A program made the position numbers and the translations under genes. A stretch of 64,000 nucleotides of DNA from Streptomyces collinus Tu 365. Its GTDB lineage: Bacteria; Actinomycetota; Actinomycetes; Streptomycetales; Streptomycetaceae. The stretch spans positions 7,894,170 through 7,958,169 of the forward strand of contig NC_021985.1 of assembly GCF_000444875.1 (NCBI RefSeq). Reading direction: 5' to 3'. Below are positions 35,453 through 43,694 of the stretch, in pieces. The stretch's first letter is position 1, and every line of letters begins with the position of its first letter. The notes beneath the pieces were generated by a model. That model ran no database searches, was not told where the DNA came from, and saw only the letters and a list, made by a program, of their open reading frames with translations.

Positions 35453-36624
35453 AGGCGAACTGCTGGACGGGACGCAACTCGGTCGAGGTGCAAGACGTCC
35501 CCGACCCGTCGATCCTCAACAACCGTGACGCCATCGTGAAGATCACGTCCACGGCGATCTGCGGCTCCGACCTGCACCTGCTCGACGGCTACGTCCCCAC
35601 CATGGAAAAGGGCGACATCATGGGCCACGAGTTCATGGGAGAGGTCGTGGAGGTCGGCCCCGGCATCAGCGACGGCAAACTGCGCGTCGGGGACCGGGTC
35701 GTCGTGCCCTTCCCCATCGCCTGCGGCGCCTGCGCGTCCTGCCGCGCGGAGCTGTACTCGTGTTGCGAGAACACCAACCCCAACGCCGGCATCTCGGAGA
35801 AGTTCTTCGGCCACCCCACCGCCGGCATCTACGGCTACTCCCACCTCACCGGCGGCTTCGCCGGCGGCCAGGCCGAGTACGCCCGCGTGGTGCTCGCCGA
35901 CGCCAACGCGCTGAAGATCGAGTCGGACCTCACCGACGAGCAGGTGCTGTTCCTGTCCGACATCCTGCCGACCGGGTACATGGGCGCCGACATGTGCGAC
36001 ATCCAGGAAGGTGACGTCGTCGCCGTCTGGGGCGCCGGCCCGGTCGGCCAGTTCGCCATGGACAGCGCCCGGGTCCTGGGCGCGGAGAAGGTCATCGCGA
36101 TCGACAAGGAGCCCTACCGGCTCGACATGGCCGCCGCCCAGGGCTACACCACCATCAACTTCGAGGACACCGACGTACGGTCGGCACTGCTCGAACTCAC
36201 CGGCGGCCGGGGCCCCGACAAGTGCATCGACGCTGTCGGCATGGAGGCCACACACGGCGCCTCCCACGTCCACCTCTACGACCGCGCCAAGCAGGCGGTC
36301 CGCTCCGAGACCGACCGGCCGCACGCCCTGCGCCAGGCCATCCTGTCCTGCCGCAGCGGAGGCGTGGTGTCGGTCATCGGCGTCTACGGCGGGGTGATCG
36401 ACAAGTTCCCGGCGGGTGCCTGGATGAACAGGTCCCTGACCTTGCGCACCGGACAGTGCCACGTGCACAAGTACATGAAGCCGCTGCTGGGGCTGATCGA
36501 ACGGGGCAAGCTCGACCCCACCCGGATCATCACCCACCGGCTGCCCCTGACCGAGGCACCGACCGGCTACGACCTGTTCAAGAACAAGAAGGACCACTGC
36601 GAGAAGGTCGTCCTCAAGCCGTGA
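35449..36624 (+). CDS. Zinc-dependent medium-chain alcohol dehydrogenase
   Basis: A 391-residue MDR enzyme, a divergent paralogue of the one 1.2 kb upstream. Seen: ICGSDLH near 39-45, GHEFMGEVVEVG near 61, structural zinc site CGACASCRAELYSCC near 92-106, Rossmann motif GAGPVG near 196, and CIDAVGMEA later. It resembles glutathione-independent formaldehyde dehydrogenase-type enzymes more closely than the first copy. The substrate is unknown. The start overlaps the SRPBCC stop (ATGA at 35449-35452), showing translational coupling. Confidence 0.9.
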   Translation: MKANCWTGRNSVEVQDVPDPSILNNRDAIVKITSTAICGSDLHLLDGYVPTMEKGDIMGHEFMGEVVEVGPGISDGKLRVGDRVVVPFPIACGACASCRAELYSCCENTNPNAGISEKFFGHPTAGIYGYSHLTGGFAGGQAEYARVVLADANALKIESDLTDEQVLFLSDILPTGYMGADMCDIQEGDVVAVWGAGPVGQFAMDSARVLGAEKVIAIDKEPYRLDMAAAQGYTTINFEDTDVRSALLELTGGRGPDKCIDAVGMEATHGASHVHLYDRAKQAVRSETDRPHALRQAILSCRSGGVVSVIGVYGGVIDKFPAGAWMNRSLTLRTGQCHVHKYMKPLLGLIERGKLDPTRIITHRLPLTEAPTGYDLFKNKKDHCEKVVLKP

Positions 36625-36697
36625 GGAACGCGAGGGATCGCGGCACCGTGTCTCGCTGAGCGGCCCGCTGGGTGAGAGGCAGAAGGCGTCGTGGTGG

Positions 36698-37195
36698 TTA
36701 CGGGTGCCGCAGCAGGCTCCTCGCCGACACACTGTGACGCCGGAAAGACGCGCCCGTGTGTGCGGCGGCTTGGGTGAGTTCGGCGCGGCCGAACAGCAGC
36801 GCGTAGCCGGAGGGGAGTTGGTGCAGGATGCGGGTCAGCAGGTCGGGGCCGGCGTGGGCCGCGACGGCGGAGAGGACGGATCCCGTGTCCCAGCGGGTGG
36901 TGGCCAGGGAGGCGCCGGTGCGGGCGGCGAGGTCCCTGACGAATGCCCAGCCGCCCAGCGGCTGGGTGCCGGGAATCTGGGCGGTGAGGATGCGCGCGGC
37001 TTCGACGGGGAGACGGGCGGCCAGTTCGACGCGTTCGTCGCCGGCCAGCTGTCGTCCCAGTCCCGACAGTACGAGACGGACGGCTTCCTCGGCCTTCTCC
37101 CGGGAGGGGTAGGCGCCGTCATGGCGGACCTTTTCCAGCATCTGCTCGTACGCCCTGCCGTAGGGCTGCGGGAGCGGTGCGCTGGGGTCGGACAT
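36698..37195 (-). CDS. DUF2267 family protein
   Basis: A 165-residue soluble protein with the DUF2267 pattern: YEQMLEKVRHDGAYPSREKAEEAVRLVLSGLGRQL, DERVELAARLPVEAARIL, then a second similar half (GPDLLTRILHQLPSGYALLFG). The function is unknown; the domain is all-helical. It is the last gene of an operon led by a small heat-shock protein and another DUF2267 gene. GTG at 37198 and ATG at 37195 are adjacent possible starts. Confidence 0.85.
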   Translation of the reverse strand: MSDPSAPLPQPYGRAYEQMLEKVRHDGAYPSREKAEEAVRLVLSGLGRQLAGDERVELAARLPVEAARILTAQIPGTQPLGGWAFVRDLAARTGASLATTRWDTGSVLSAVAAHAGPDLLTRILHQLPSGYALLFGRAELTQAAAHTGASFRRHSVSARSLLRHP

Positions 37196-37267
37196 CACTG
37201 CGGTGGTTGCCTTTCTGTCACCAGGTCGTGGTGGCCGGTGCGGTCACAGGGTCACCGGGGTGGGTGG

Positions 37268-37675
37268 TCAGGTGGGCTGGGGGCGGCCGAAGAGCAGGTC
37301 GTAGCCTGCGGGGAGCTGGAGCAGGATCTGTTCGAGGAGGTCGTCGCCGGTGGCGTCGGCAACCGTGGACAGGACGGCGCTGACGTCCCAGGCAGCGGTC
37401 TGTTCGGTGGCACCCTCGATCCAGGCCGCGGTCGCCCGCACGAACCGCTCCGGAGGTAGCGGCTCGGCGCTCTGCAGCGGGTTGAGAAGGATCAAGGCGA
37501 AGCCTTCGGGCAGGCGCGCCGCCAGCTGGGCACGTACCTCGCCGACCAAGTGAGCGCCCAGCAGGGCGAGCACCACGCGGGCCGCGCGTTCGGCTTCCTG
37601 CAAGGTTCCGTATTCACCGCGTTCCTTCACATGCTGGAGGAACGCTTCCCGTCGCACCGTCACGTCGGCTGCCAC
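37268..37675 (-). CDS. DUF2267 family protein
   Basis: About 135 residues with the same DUF2267 plan as its neighbour: FLQHVKERGEYGTLQEAERAARVVLALLGAHL, RAQLAARLPEGFALIL, GDDLLEQILLQLPAGYDLLFG. The two differ enough to be old paralogues. It lies about 95 bases after the small heat-shock gene and about 70 bases before the second DUF2267 gene. The start is uncertain: GTG at 37675 or GTG at 37663, with GAGGAAGG just upstream; a longer frame runs back into the heat-shock gene and is unlikely. Confidence 0.8.
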   Translation of the reverse strand: MAADVTVRREAFLQHVKERGEYGTLQEAERAARVVLALLGAHLVGEVRAQLAARLPEGFALILLNPLQSAEPLPPERFVRATAAWIEGATEQTAAWDVSAVLSTVADATGDDLLEQILLQLPAGYDLLFGRPQPT

Positions 37676-37769
37676 CCCTTCCTCAGGCCCACGGGGCGCG
37701 GAGGACAGGCGGGGGGAGATCAGATGGATGCCCGTCCTCCGCCGCTGTTCGCCCCTCCTCGAGTCCGGC

Positions 37770-38201
37770 TCAGCCGGAGATCTCCTTGCGGCCGGATCCG
37801 ACGCCGATGGCGATCTTGCGGGGCTTGGCGCGCTCGGCGATCGGGATGCGCAGGGTGAGCACACCTGCGTCGTAGTCGGCCTGGATGTGCTCGGTGTCCA
37901 GCGTGTCGGCGAGCACGAGCTGGCGGGAGAAGACACCCAGCGGCCGTTCCGACAGCTCCATCTGCACGTCGTCGGCCTTCGTCACGGGCCGGCGCTCCGC
38001 CTTGACGGTCAGCATGTTGCGTTCGACGTCGATGTCGATCGCGTCCGCGCTGACGCCGGGGATGTCCAGGGCCACCACGTACTGGTCACCCTCGCGGTAG
38101 GCGTCCATCGGCATGGGGGACGGCCGCGACCAGGTGCCCGGACTCATCAGCTGCTGGGCCAGCCGGTCCAGCTCACGGAAGGGGTCAGTGCGCATCAACA
38201 T
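37770..38201 (-). CDS. hsp18: Small heat-shock protein, Hsp20/alpha-crystallin family (Hsp18-like)
   Basis: A 143-residue ATP-independent holdase chaperone. The alpha-crystallin domain spans about 38-130 (YREGDQYVVALDIPGVSADAIDIDVERNMLTVKAERR; DAGVLTLRIPIAERAKPRKIAI, with the LxIPI core). The N-terminus MLMRTDPFRELDRLAQQL is typical of actinobacterial Hsp20 proteins, and the length equals that of Streptomyces albus Hsp18. ATG at 38201 follows GGAGGTG. The upstream region has a promoter whose spacer contains a perfect RheA-type operator, so heat-induced derepression is expected. It is the first gene of an operon with two DUF2267 genes. Confidence 0.9.
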   Translation of the reverse strand: MLMRTDPFRELDRLAQQLMSPGTWSRPSPMPMDAYREGDQYVVALDIPGVSADAIDIDVERNMLTVKAERRPVTKADDVQMELSERPLGVFSRQLVLADTLDTEHIQADYDAGVLTLRIPIAERAKPRKIAIGVGSGRKEISG

Positions 38202-38257
38202 CGGAAAACACCTCCAGCGGGTTCGGGCAGTTGCTGCCAATGCGCCTCACTGACACC

Positions 38258-38286
38258 GTTGTAGCATGTCATCCAATGGATGACAA
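38258..38286 (-). promoter_or_regulatory. Promoter of the small heat-shock operon
   Basis: On the minus strand TTGTCA (38286-38281) and TACAAC (38263-38258) are 17 bases apart, close to the vegetative consensus. The operator covers the spacer. Confidence 0.7.
38267..38285. promoter_or_regulatory. RheA-type heat-shock operator, primary site
   Basis: TGTCATCCAATGGATGACA is a perfect inverted repeat and matches the TGTCATC-N5-GATGACA operator known for RheA, the repressor of hsp18 in Streptomyces albus. It fills the -35/-10 spacer of the hsp18-like gene. Confidence 0.85.
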
Positions 38287-38290
38287 ACAG

Positions 38291-38313
38291 GTGGTCGTCC
38301 AAAGGATGACCAC
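38291..38313. promoter_or_regulatory. Second, degenerate RheA-type operator
   Basis: GTGGTCGTCC (38291-38300) and GGATGACCAC (38304-38313) flank AAA, with one mismatch between arms. The core GTCRTCC-AAN-GGATGAC matches the primary site, lying about 24 bp away centre to centre, upstream of the -35 box. Confidence 0.65.
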
Positions 38314-38428
38314 CTGGTGTCCATGACCCCGCGAACACGCGTCCAGGCCACCCGCCGGCTGGGTGGCGAGGTCGGGGTGGTCGGTCGGTACCTGGACCCC
38401 CCTTCCGGAACGAGCTGCCCGAGCTGCA

Positions 38429-38908
38429 TCACTCGATCCCGAGGGGGCCGATACCCAAGTCCTCACGCATGACGCGACGCATCCGTGCCATGGCCTTGCG
38501 CCGCCGCTCTATCAAGGGCGCGTCGTCGGCGGAGCCGACAGCCACGCCACGGGTGTAGGCGTCGCGGATCGAGCGCAGGCAGTGGAACGCCTCGTTCCCC
38601 GCCTCCACGACCTGCGGGGTGCCCATGAGCCAGAGGCGTTCGCTCGCCGTGTAGATGCCGGTGCCGCGCACGGCTTCCCGCACCGCCGCGTCGCGCGCGG
38701 CTTCGGACATGTGGTCGCCCAGGGCGACGGCCCGTATCTCCTCACCCGCGGCTTTGAGGGCGGACACGTACTCCGTGTAGACCTCGCGCCGTACTTCGAG
38801 GGCGTGCCTGGTTTCCTCCCGCCGCCACCGGTTGCGGTCGGCGATCAAAGTGGCCGCGATGCCGATGACGGCACCGGTCAGCGTGGAGAGCAGGGGCGTC
38901 CAATCCAT
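38429..38908 (-). CDS. Membrane-anchored protein of unknown function
   Basis: A 159-residue protein with one N-terminal transmembrane helix (PLLSTLTGAVIGIAATLIAD, about 4-23) followed by a charged helical region (NRWRREETRHALEVRREVYTEY and onward). Many short proteins with this plan occur in actinobacteria without assigned function. ATG at 38908 places the helix at the N-terminus; a longer in-frame start at 38965 is possible. It sits where rheA might be expected next to hsp18, but it does not resemble RheA. Confidence 0.7.
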   Translation of the reverse strand: MDWTPLLSTLTGAVIGIAATLIADRNRWRREETRHALEVRREVYTEYVSALKAAGEEIRAVALGDHMSEAARDAAVREAVRGTGIYTASERLWLMGTPQVVEAGNEAFHCLRSIRDAYTRGVAVGSADDAPLIERRRKAMARMRRVMREDLGIGPLGIE

Positions 38909-39004
38909 GTGCCGCAGCTTGTCGAAGCAGGTGCGGCCGGCGCCAGTGGCTTTACGGCCTGGCACTCGCTCGCTTACCGAGCCGGGGACCGTCAGCTTGC
39001 ACTG

Positions 39005-39418
39005 TCAAGCGTGCTCGGGGCCGGACGGGGTGGCCCACTCGACGAACTGAACGATCACGCCGTTGGGGTCGGCGATCTGGAAGAGGCGTTCACCCCAGGG
39101 CTCCTCCCGCAGTGGCATGGTGATCTCAACGCCCTCGGCCCGCAGCCGTTTCTCCTCGTGCTCGATGCCGGAGGTGGTGAAGGCGAGGATCAGGCCGCCG
39201 GCGTGCCGGTCGCGTTGGTCGGCCGGCAGCACCTCGGTGCCGCGGGCGAGGAGGACGACGTCCACAGCGTCGTCGTCGCGTGAAAGGGAGGCGAACCCCT
39301 CGGCGGCGGCCTGCTCCACGTAGCCGAGGTGGGTGGTGAAGAACCGCTTCGAGGCGGCGACGTCGTCGACGGTGAGCGAGACGGTGGACGCGGTGATCCG
39401 CAAGGTGTTTCCCCACAT
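39005..39418 (-). CDS. VOC superfamily (glyoxalase/bleomycin-resistance fold) protein
   Basis: A 137-residue single VOC domain: TASTVSLTVDDVAASKRFFTTHLGY at the start, GGLILAFTTSGIEHEEKRLRAEGVEI in the middle, and EEPWGERLFQIADPNGVIVQFVEWA at the end, with the terminal Glu/Gln positions usual for metal binding. Such proteins bind or convert small molecules or give drug tolerance. The start at 39418 is 100 bases from a divergent TetR gene, the usual arrangement for TetR control of such a target. Confidence 0.85.
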   Translation of the reverse strand: MWGNTLRITASTVSLTVDDVAASKRFFTTHLGYVEQAAAEGFASLSRDDDAVDVVLLARGTEVLPADQRDRHAGGLILAFTTSGIEHEEKRLRAEGVEITMPLREEPWGERLFQIADPNGVIVQFVEWATPSGPEHA

Positions 39419-39518
39419 CTGTTCGTCGGTTCATGGCAAAGTTAGTACCGACGTAAATTTATGCCGCCAGCCCTGGGTCGTGTCAACATAAAAATGCTAC
39501 GAGGGTAAGATCCCTTCC

Positions 39519-40229
39519 ATGTCGCGCGACGCCACCCCGCCCGCGCCCCCAGGGCTGCGAGAAGCGAAGAAGCAAGAGACCCGGCAGCTCATCTCCGATG
39601 TCGCCACCGACCTGTTCCTCAGTCAGGGCTTCGAGCAGACCACCATCGCCGAGATCGCCGCCGCCGCGCGGGTGGCGAAGAAGACGGTGACCAACTACTT
39701 CCCGCGCAAAGAGGACCTGGCCCTGGACCACCAGGACACCTTCGTCGCGTCCCTGGCCGCTACGGTGAGCGGCCGTCAGGCAGGCGAGTCCGTCCTGACC
39801 GCCCTGCGCCGTGCCTTCGCCGACGCGGCCGCCGCAGCCGACCCGGTCGCCGGATTCTCCGGCCCCGGTTTCGCCCACATGATCGCCGACAGCCCCACCC
39901 TCTCGGCCCGCCTGCGTGAGCTGCACGACCTGCGAGAGGCCGCCTTGGCCGCCGCCTTGGCGGACACCACCGGCACACCCCGCGGCGACATCACCCCCCG
40001 CACCGCCGCCGCCCTGCTCGGCGCCGTACACCGCACCCTGTTCCAGCGCATCCAGGAACTCACCCTCGCCGGCCAGGACAACGCCGGAATCTCCGCCACC
40101 GTCATCGCGGAGGCGGACCGCGCCTTCGGCCTGCTGGAGTCCTCGCTCGCCGACTACGCCTCGGTCGGTACGGCCGGCAGCCCACCGCGGGCCGTCACGC
40201 GGCCCGACAGGGAACCGAAGAAGCCATAA
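39519..40229 (+). CDS. TetR family transcriptional regulator
   Basis: A 236-residue regulator. Residues about 18-65 form the TetR DNA-binding domain (ETRQLISDVATDLFLSQGFEQTTIAEIAAAARVAKKTVTNYFPRKEDL), and the remainder is a helical ligand domain. The 100-base gap to the divergent VOC gene is AT-rich, with inverted TTTATG/CATAAA elements (39458-39494) that may be its binding sites. Autoregulation and control of the VOC gene are likely by analogy. The inducer is unknown. Confidence 0.9.
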   Translation: MSRDATPPAPPGLREAKKQETRQLISDVATDLFLSQGFEQTTIAEIAAAARVAKKTVTNYFPRKEDLALDHQDTFVASLAATVSGRQAGESVLTALRRAFADAAAAADPVAGFSGPGFAHMIADSPTLSARLRELHDLREAALAAALADTTGTPRGDITPRTAAALLGAVHRTLFQRIQELTLAGQDNAGISATVIAEADRAFGLLESSLADYASVGTAGSPPRAVTRPDREPKKP

Positions 40230-40432
40230 CCGGCCAGGTGCCGCCGATCGGAGCCTTCGCCCTTTCTGGGTCTCGGGACGGATCGGATCGACATCCGGGA
40301 GACCACCGTCAGCCGCTGCCACCTCGAACCGACAGCAGCGGACTAGCGGCGCCCACGGGCCGGCCGACCACGACGACTGGACGGGTGTCGGCGTCGATGA
40401 CGCGAACGTCGCCCTGGCGGCCTCGGCCAGTA

Positions 40433-41518
40433 CTACCCGGCCGCTCTCTGATTTCCGTTCTCGGCCCGGTCGTCTTCGAGGACGAACAGGGGCTTGGTGC
40501 CGTGTGCGGGTGCTTCGGCGAGCGTGACGGCTTCGGCGAATCGTTGGAGCGGGAAGGGGCGCCCTTGGGGGATGCTGAGCACCTCGTCGGCGACGAGGTC
40601 GCGGACTCGGGCCAGCGCGCGCAGCGCGATTTCGGGTGAGGTGGTGCCGAACCAGCGGTTCAGCCAGAAGCCGCGGACTGTTTTGGTCTCGTAGATGACC
40701 GAGCGTGCCTGCAGCGGGATGGTCAGTGCCGCGGGGTCGGTCTGCCGGTGGGTGGAGAGCGCGCCGTAGACCACCAGCTCCCCTCCCGGGGCCAGTGCCT
40801 GGGAGACCTGGGCGCCGACGGGGCCCGCGACACAGTCGACGGCCTTGCGCACGCCGGCCGGTCCGGCGATCTCGGCCACACGCTGCACCAGGTCTTCGTC
40901 CTCGGTACAGATGACCTCGTCCCCGCCGAGCGCTGTGATCTCCTCGACGGCGCCGCGTCGCCGCACGACGTTGATCGTGCGGATCCCCAGATGCCGGCAC
41001 AGCTGAATGACCAGGCGGCCCACGGTGGAGCCGGCGGCCGTCTGCAGCAGCCATTCGCCCGGCTGCGCATCGAGTTCCCGCGTCACGAGGAGCAGCGCGG
41101 TCAAGGGGTTGACGGCGAGTTGGCAGGCGGTGGAGTCGCTCAGCTGGTCGGGTACCGGCAGGAGCCTTCGGGCGTCGATGACGAGGTACTCCTGCCAGGT
41201 GCCTGCGACGGGGGGTCCGGGCACCGCCGGGATCGCGGCGACCACCACCCGCTCGCCGGCGTTTGGCCCCTCGGTGTCCGGGCCCAGGGTCGCGACCCGG
41301 CCCACGCATTCCATGTGACCGCCGACAGCGGGGAAGTCGAGGGAAAAGCCGTAGCGGCCGCGCAGCACGTGCAGATCACTGGCGTGGATCGGGGCCGCGG
41401 TCACCCGGATCAGTGCCTGCCCGGCTTCCGGGGCGGGAACGGGCAGGGATTCCAGCCGCAGGACGTCGGTGGGCTCACCGGCCTTCACGGCCACGAGCGC
41501 ACGCATGGAAGAGGACAT
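40433..41518 (-). CDS. Zinc-type alcohol dehydrogenase-like / quinone oxidoreductase family protein
   Basis: A 361-residue MDR protein without zinc cysteines: the N-terminal part reads MRALVAVKAGEPTDVLRLESLPVPAPEAGQALIRV, and the region before the Rossmann fold has QTAAGSTVGRLVIQLCRHLG, the loop typical of zinc-free quinone reductases and enoyl reductases (QOR/MECR type). These use NADPH to reduce quinones or enoyl groups. ATG at 41518 follows GGAAGG. An 11-bp-arm palindrome lies about 50 bases upstream. The gene converges with the TetR gene. Confidence 0.85.
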   Translation of the reverse strand: MSSSMRALVAVKAGEPTDVLRLESLPVPAPEAGQALIRVTAAPIHASDLHVLRGRYGFSLDFPAVGGHMECVGRVATLGPDTEGPNAGERVVVAAIPAVPGPPVAGTWQEYLVIDARRLLPVPDQLSDSTACQLAVNPLTALLLVTRELDAQPGEWLLQTAAGSTVGRLVIQLCRHLGIRTINVVRRRGAVEEITALGGDEVICTEDEDLVQRVAEIAGPAGVRKAVDCVAGPVGAQVSQALAPGGELVVYGALSTHRQTDPAALTIPLQARSVIYETKTVRGFWLNRWFGTTSPEIALRALARVRDLVADEVLSIPQGRPFPLQRFAEAVTLAEAPAHGTKPLFVLEDDRAENGNQRAAG

Positions 41519-41569
41519 GAGCACCTTCCTTTCCGGGCGTCCGGAAGACTCAGCGGGCGCTCCGGCCCG

Positions 41570-41593
41570 GGCGATGTCGGCACCGACATCGCC
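41570..41593. promoter_or_regulatory. Palindromic operator candidate upstream of the MDR gene
   Basis: GGCGATGTCGG (41570-41580) and CCGACATCGCC (41583-41593) form a perfect 11-bp inverted repeat around CA. The position, about 50 bases upstream of the start, suits a repressor site. The binding protein is unknown; the convergent TetR regulator is one candidate. Confidence 0.5.
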
Positions 41594-41944
41594 GTCGGTG
41601 GACCAGCCGTCGTCCGGCTCGGCCCCCCACCGGCCCTCGCCGACTCGCTCAGGACGGTCCCGTGAGCGCCCTGTCGTGCGTCCTGTCAGGATCCGTACCG
41701 GGGCCGCTCACCGCGGCGCACCACGCTGAGCTCAGGATGCAATCTGCCATTTCACGCTACGCCCCGCGCCGCGATGATTCCTGGTGGCATGCGATGTACC
41801 GACCGTGCCGCGAAGGGCTTGCGGGTGCACCGGATCCCCGCCACCGGCCCGGGCGAACCCGCACCGCATGCCGCGGCGCGGGCCGGGGATCACTCCCCGG
41901 CCCGCGCCCTGCCGGTCGGTCCTCCGGTCCTCGGCCGCCCGTCG
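41594..41944. other. Intergenic region holding one terminator
   Basis: No plausible gene is seen. The only recognisable element is the hairpin at 41876-41907. Confidence 0.5.
41876..41907 (-). terminator. Intrinsic terminator of the S53 peptidase gene
   Basis: GCGCGGGCCGGGG (41876-41888) pairs perfectly with CCCCGGCCCGCGC (41895-41907) around ATCACT, 37 bases after the peptidase stop. Confidence 0.8.
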
Positions 41945-43573
41945 TCAGCCGAGCAGCTTGCTCGCCAGCGTCGCGGCGTTGTACGAGCCCCAGCCGGTGG
42001 TGAAGTCCCAGCCGGTGCCGGCGGAGTAGGCGCCGTTGCTGCCGCTGGTCACGTCGTGGAAGCCGGTGCCGTTCGCCTTGTAGAGGGCGGGGTTTGCGAA
42101 TCCGAGGTTCGCCTTGCCGGCCGCCGCGGCCTGCTGGTTGTACAGGGCGGCGAACGCCGCCCACTCGGGCGCGGCGGCGCTGGTGCCGCCGACCGAGCTC
42201 CAGGAGCCCTGCGAGTAGATGGAGACGCCGGGGCTGGGGTTGGCGTGGGCGGAGACGTCCGGCACCTGGCGGTAGCCGCCGCCGGCGCTCTTCTGCACCG
42301 CCGTCTGCCAGCTGGGGATCTTGAACACGGAGGACTTGCCGCCACCGCCGCCGGACCAGGCCACCTCCTTGCTCCAGGCGTTGGCCGAGGTGACGGTCAG
42401 CTTGGTGCCGCCGACGCCGGTGACGTACGGGTCGCTGGCCGGGAAGTCGACGGAGGTGCCGCCGTCGCCCGCGTCGTCGGAGCCGTCGTCTCCGGAGGCC
42501 GCGTAGAAGCCGAGGCCCTGGGCCGCGCCCGCCTTGAAGACGGCGTCCACCGCGTTGAGGTTGGAGGTGGTGCGGGCGCTCTCGGCGGCGCCCCAGCTGA
42601 TCGAGGTGGTCGGGATGCCACTGTCGACGATGGCCTGGTAGGTGTCGACCTCGCCCGCGTCGGAGTTGGGGCCCTCGAAGACGGTGACGTTCGCCTTCGG
42701 GGCGATCGCGTGCAGGACCTCGATGTCGAGCTCGACCTCGACCTGGCCGTCGCCGAGGGCGCCGGAGCCGCCGTCCACGGCCTTCACGGTTGGGGCGGGC
42801 GAGCCCAGGCCGTAGTAGTTGTCGTAGGAGGTGATGTTGGACTGCTTGAAGCCGTCGAACTCGATCAGCGCGACCTTCTGGCCGCTGCCGGTGCTGGTAC
42901 CGGAGACGTTGTAGCCGCCCTTGAGCTGGGCCGGGGTGTAGCCGCCGCCCGGGCCGTTGTGCGGGGTGACCGTGGAGGGCGCCTGGTGGTGCAGGTGGAC
43001 GCGGTTGTTGAGACCCGCCACGTCGCTGACGAGGGAGGCGAGGGCGCCCGGCAGCGTCGGCGCGCTGTCGTTGGCGTAGAAGGCACGCCCCGTGCTGGCG
43101 TCCTTCCAGGTCGACAGCTTGGTGCCGAAGGCCTTCTCCAGCTGGGCGGCGGTGCCACTGGCGTCGACCAGCAGGTTGCCCGAGTGGACGGTGCCCACGG
43201 TCAGGCCCTGGGCGCGCAGGTAGTCCTTGAGCTGTCCGATCTCGGCGTCGGTGCGGCCGAAGCGGGCCGCGAACTGGTGCTTCGTCAGGTAGTGGCCGTA
43301 GGAACCGGATCGCGGGTCACTGACCTTGGCGACGAAGGTGTCGAGTGCCTTGCCGCCTCTGGGCGTCAGGCTGATCGCCACCGATATGCGCTTGTCGGCC
43401 GCGACCTTCCCGGTGCGGGCCGCGTTCTGCTTCAGGCCCGGCAGGACGTCTCCGGCGATGGCGGTACGCGTCGAGTTCGGCTGCGGGGCGGTCGCGGCAT
43501 GGGCGGCGGGGACGACGGCGGTGACCAGGGCCGGCGCGGCCACCAGACCGAGCAGTTTCAGACGTGACTTCAT
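41945..43573 (-). CDS. Secreted S53 family peptidase (sedolisin/kumamolisin type)
   Basis: A 542-residue exported acid protease. Residues 1-27 are a signal peptide (MKSRLKLLGLVAAPALVTAVV then AHA). A pro-kumamolisin activation domain follows to about 195 (LSDYL-type FVAKVSDPRSGSYGHYLTKHQFAARFG). In the catalytic domain the Glu/Asp pair is in VEVELDIEV near 278, the oxyanion Asp in SGDDGSDD near 361 and the nucleophile Ser in GGTSAAAPEWA near 465. The calcium-site region at the C-terminus (FHDVTSGSNG) is present. ATG at 43573 follows CGGAGGA. It is downstream of a LAL-type regulator on the same strand, with a 121-base gap carrying its own promoter region. Confidence 0.92.
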   Translation of the reverse strand: MKSRLKLLGLVAAPALVTAVVPAAHAATAPQPNSTRTAIAGDVLPGLKQNAARTGKVAADKRISVAISLTPRGGKALDTFVAKVSDPRSGSYGHYLTKHQFAARFGRTDAEIGQLKDYLRAQGLTVGTVHSGNLLVDASGTAAQLEKAFGTKLSTWKDASTGRAFYANDSAPTLPGALASLVSDVAGLNNRVHLHHQAPSTVTPHNGPGGGYTPAQLKGGYNVSGTSTGSGQKVALIEFDGFKQSNITSYDNYYGLGSPAPTVKAVDGGSGALGDGQVEVELDIEVLHAIAPKANVTVFEGPNSDAGEVDTYQAIVDSGIPTTSISWGAAESARTTSNLNAVDAVFKAGAAQGLGFYAASGDDGSDDAGDGGTSVDFPASDPYVTGVGGTKLTVTSANAWSKEVAWSGGGGGKSSVFKIPSWQTAVQKSAGGGYRQVPDVSAHANPSPGVSIYSQGSWSSVGGTSAAAPEWAAFAALYNQQAAAAGKANLGFANPALYKANGTGFHDVTSGSNGAYSAGTGWDFTTGWGSYNAATLASKLLG

Positions 43574-43694
43574 CGAAGTCCTCCGGGGAGTGGGGGAGTT
43601 GTTCCGGAAGCGGAACGACTTCACCGTAGGAAGACCGCCCCCACCCCCATAAGCGGGGGAACCCTTGCGTTACGTGTTAACGGCCGATGACACG

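Noticed and set aside
37676..37936. Longer start for the DUF2267 gene at 37936
   Set aside because: The extra residues are antisense-like Ser/Pro/Arg repeats overlapping the heat-shock gene in another frame.
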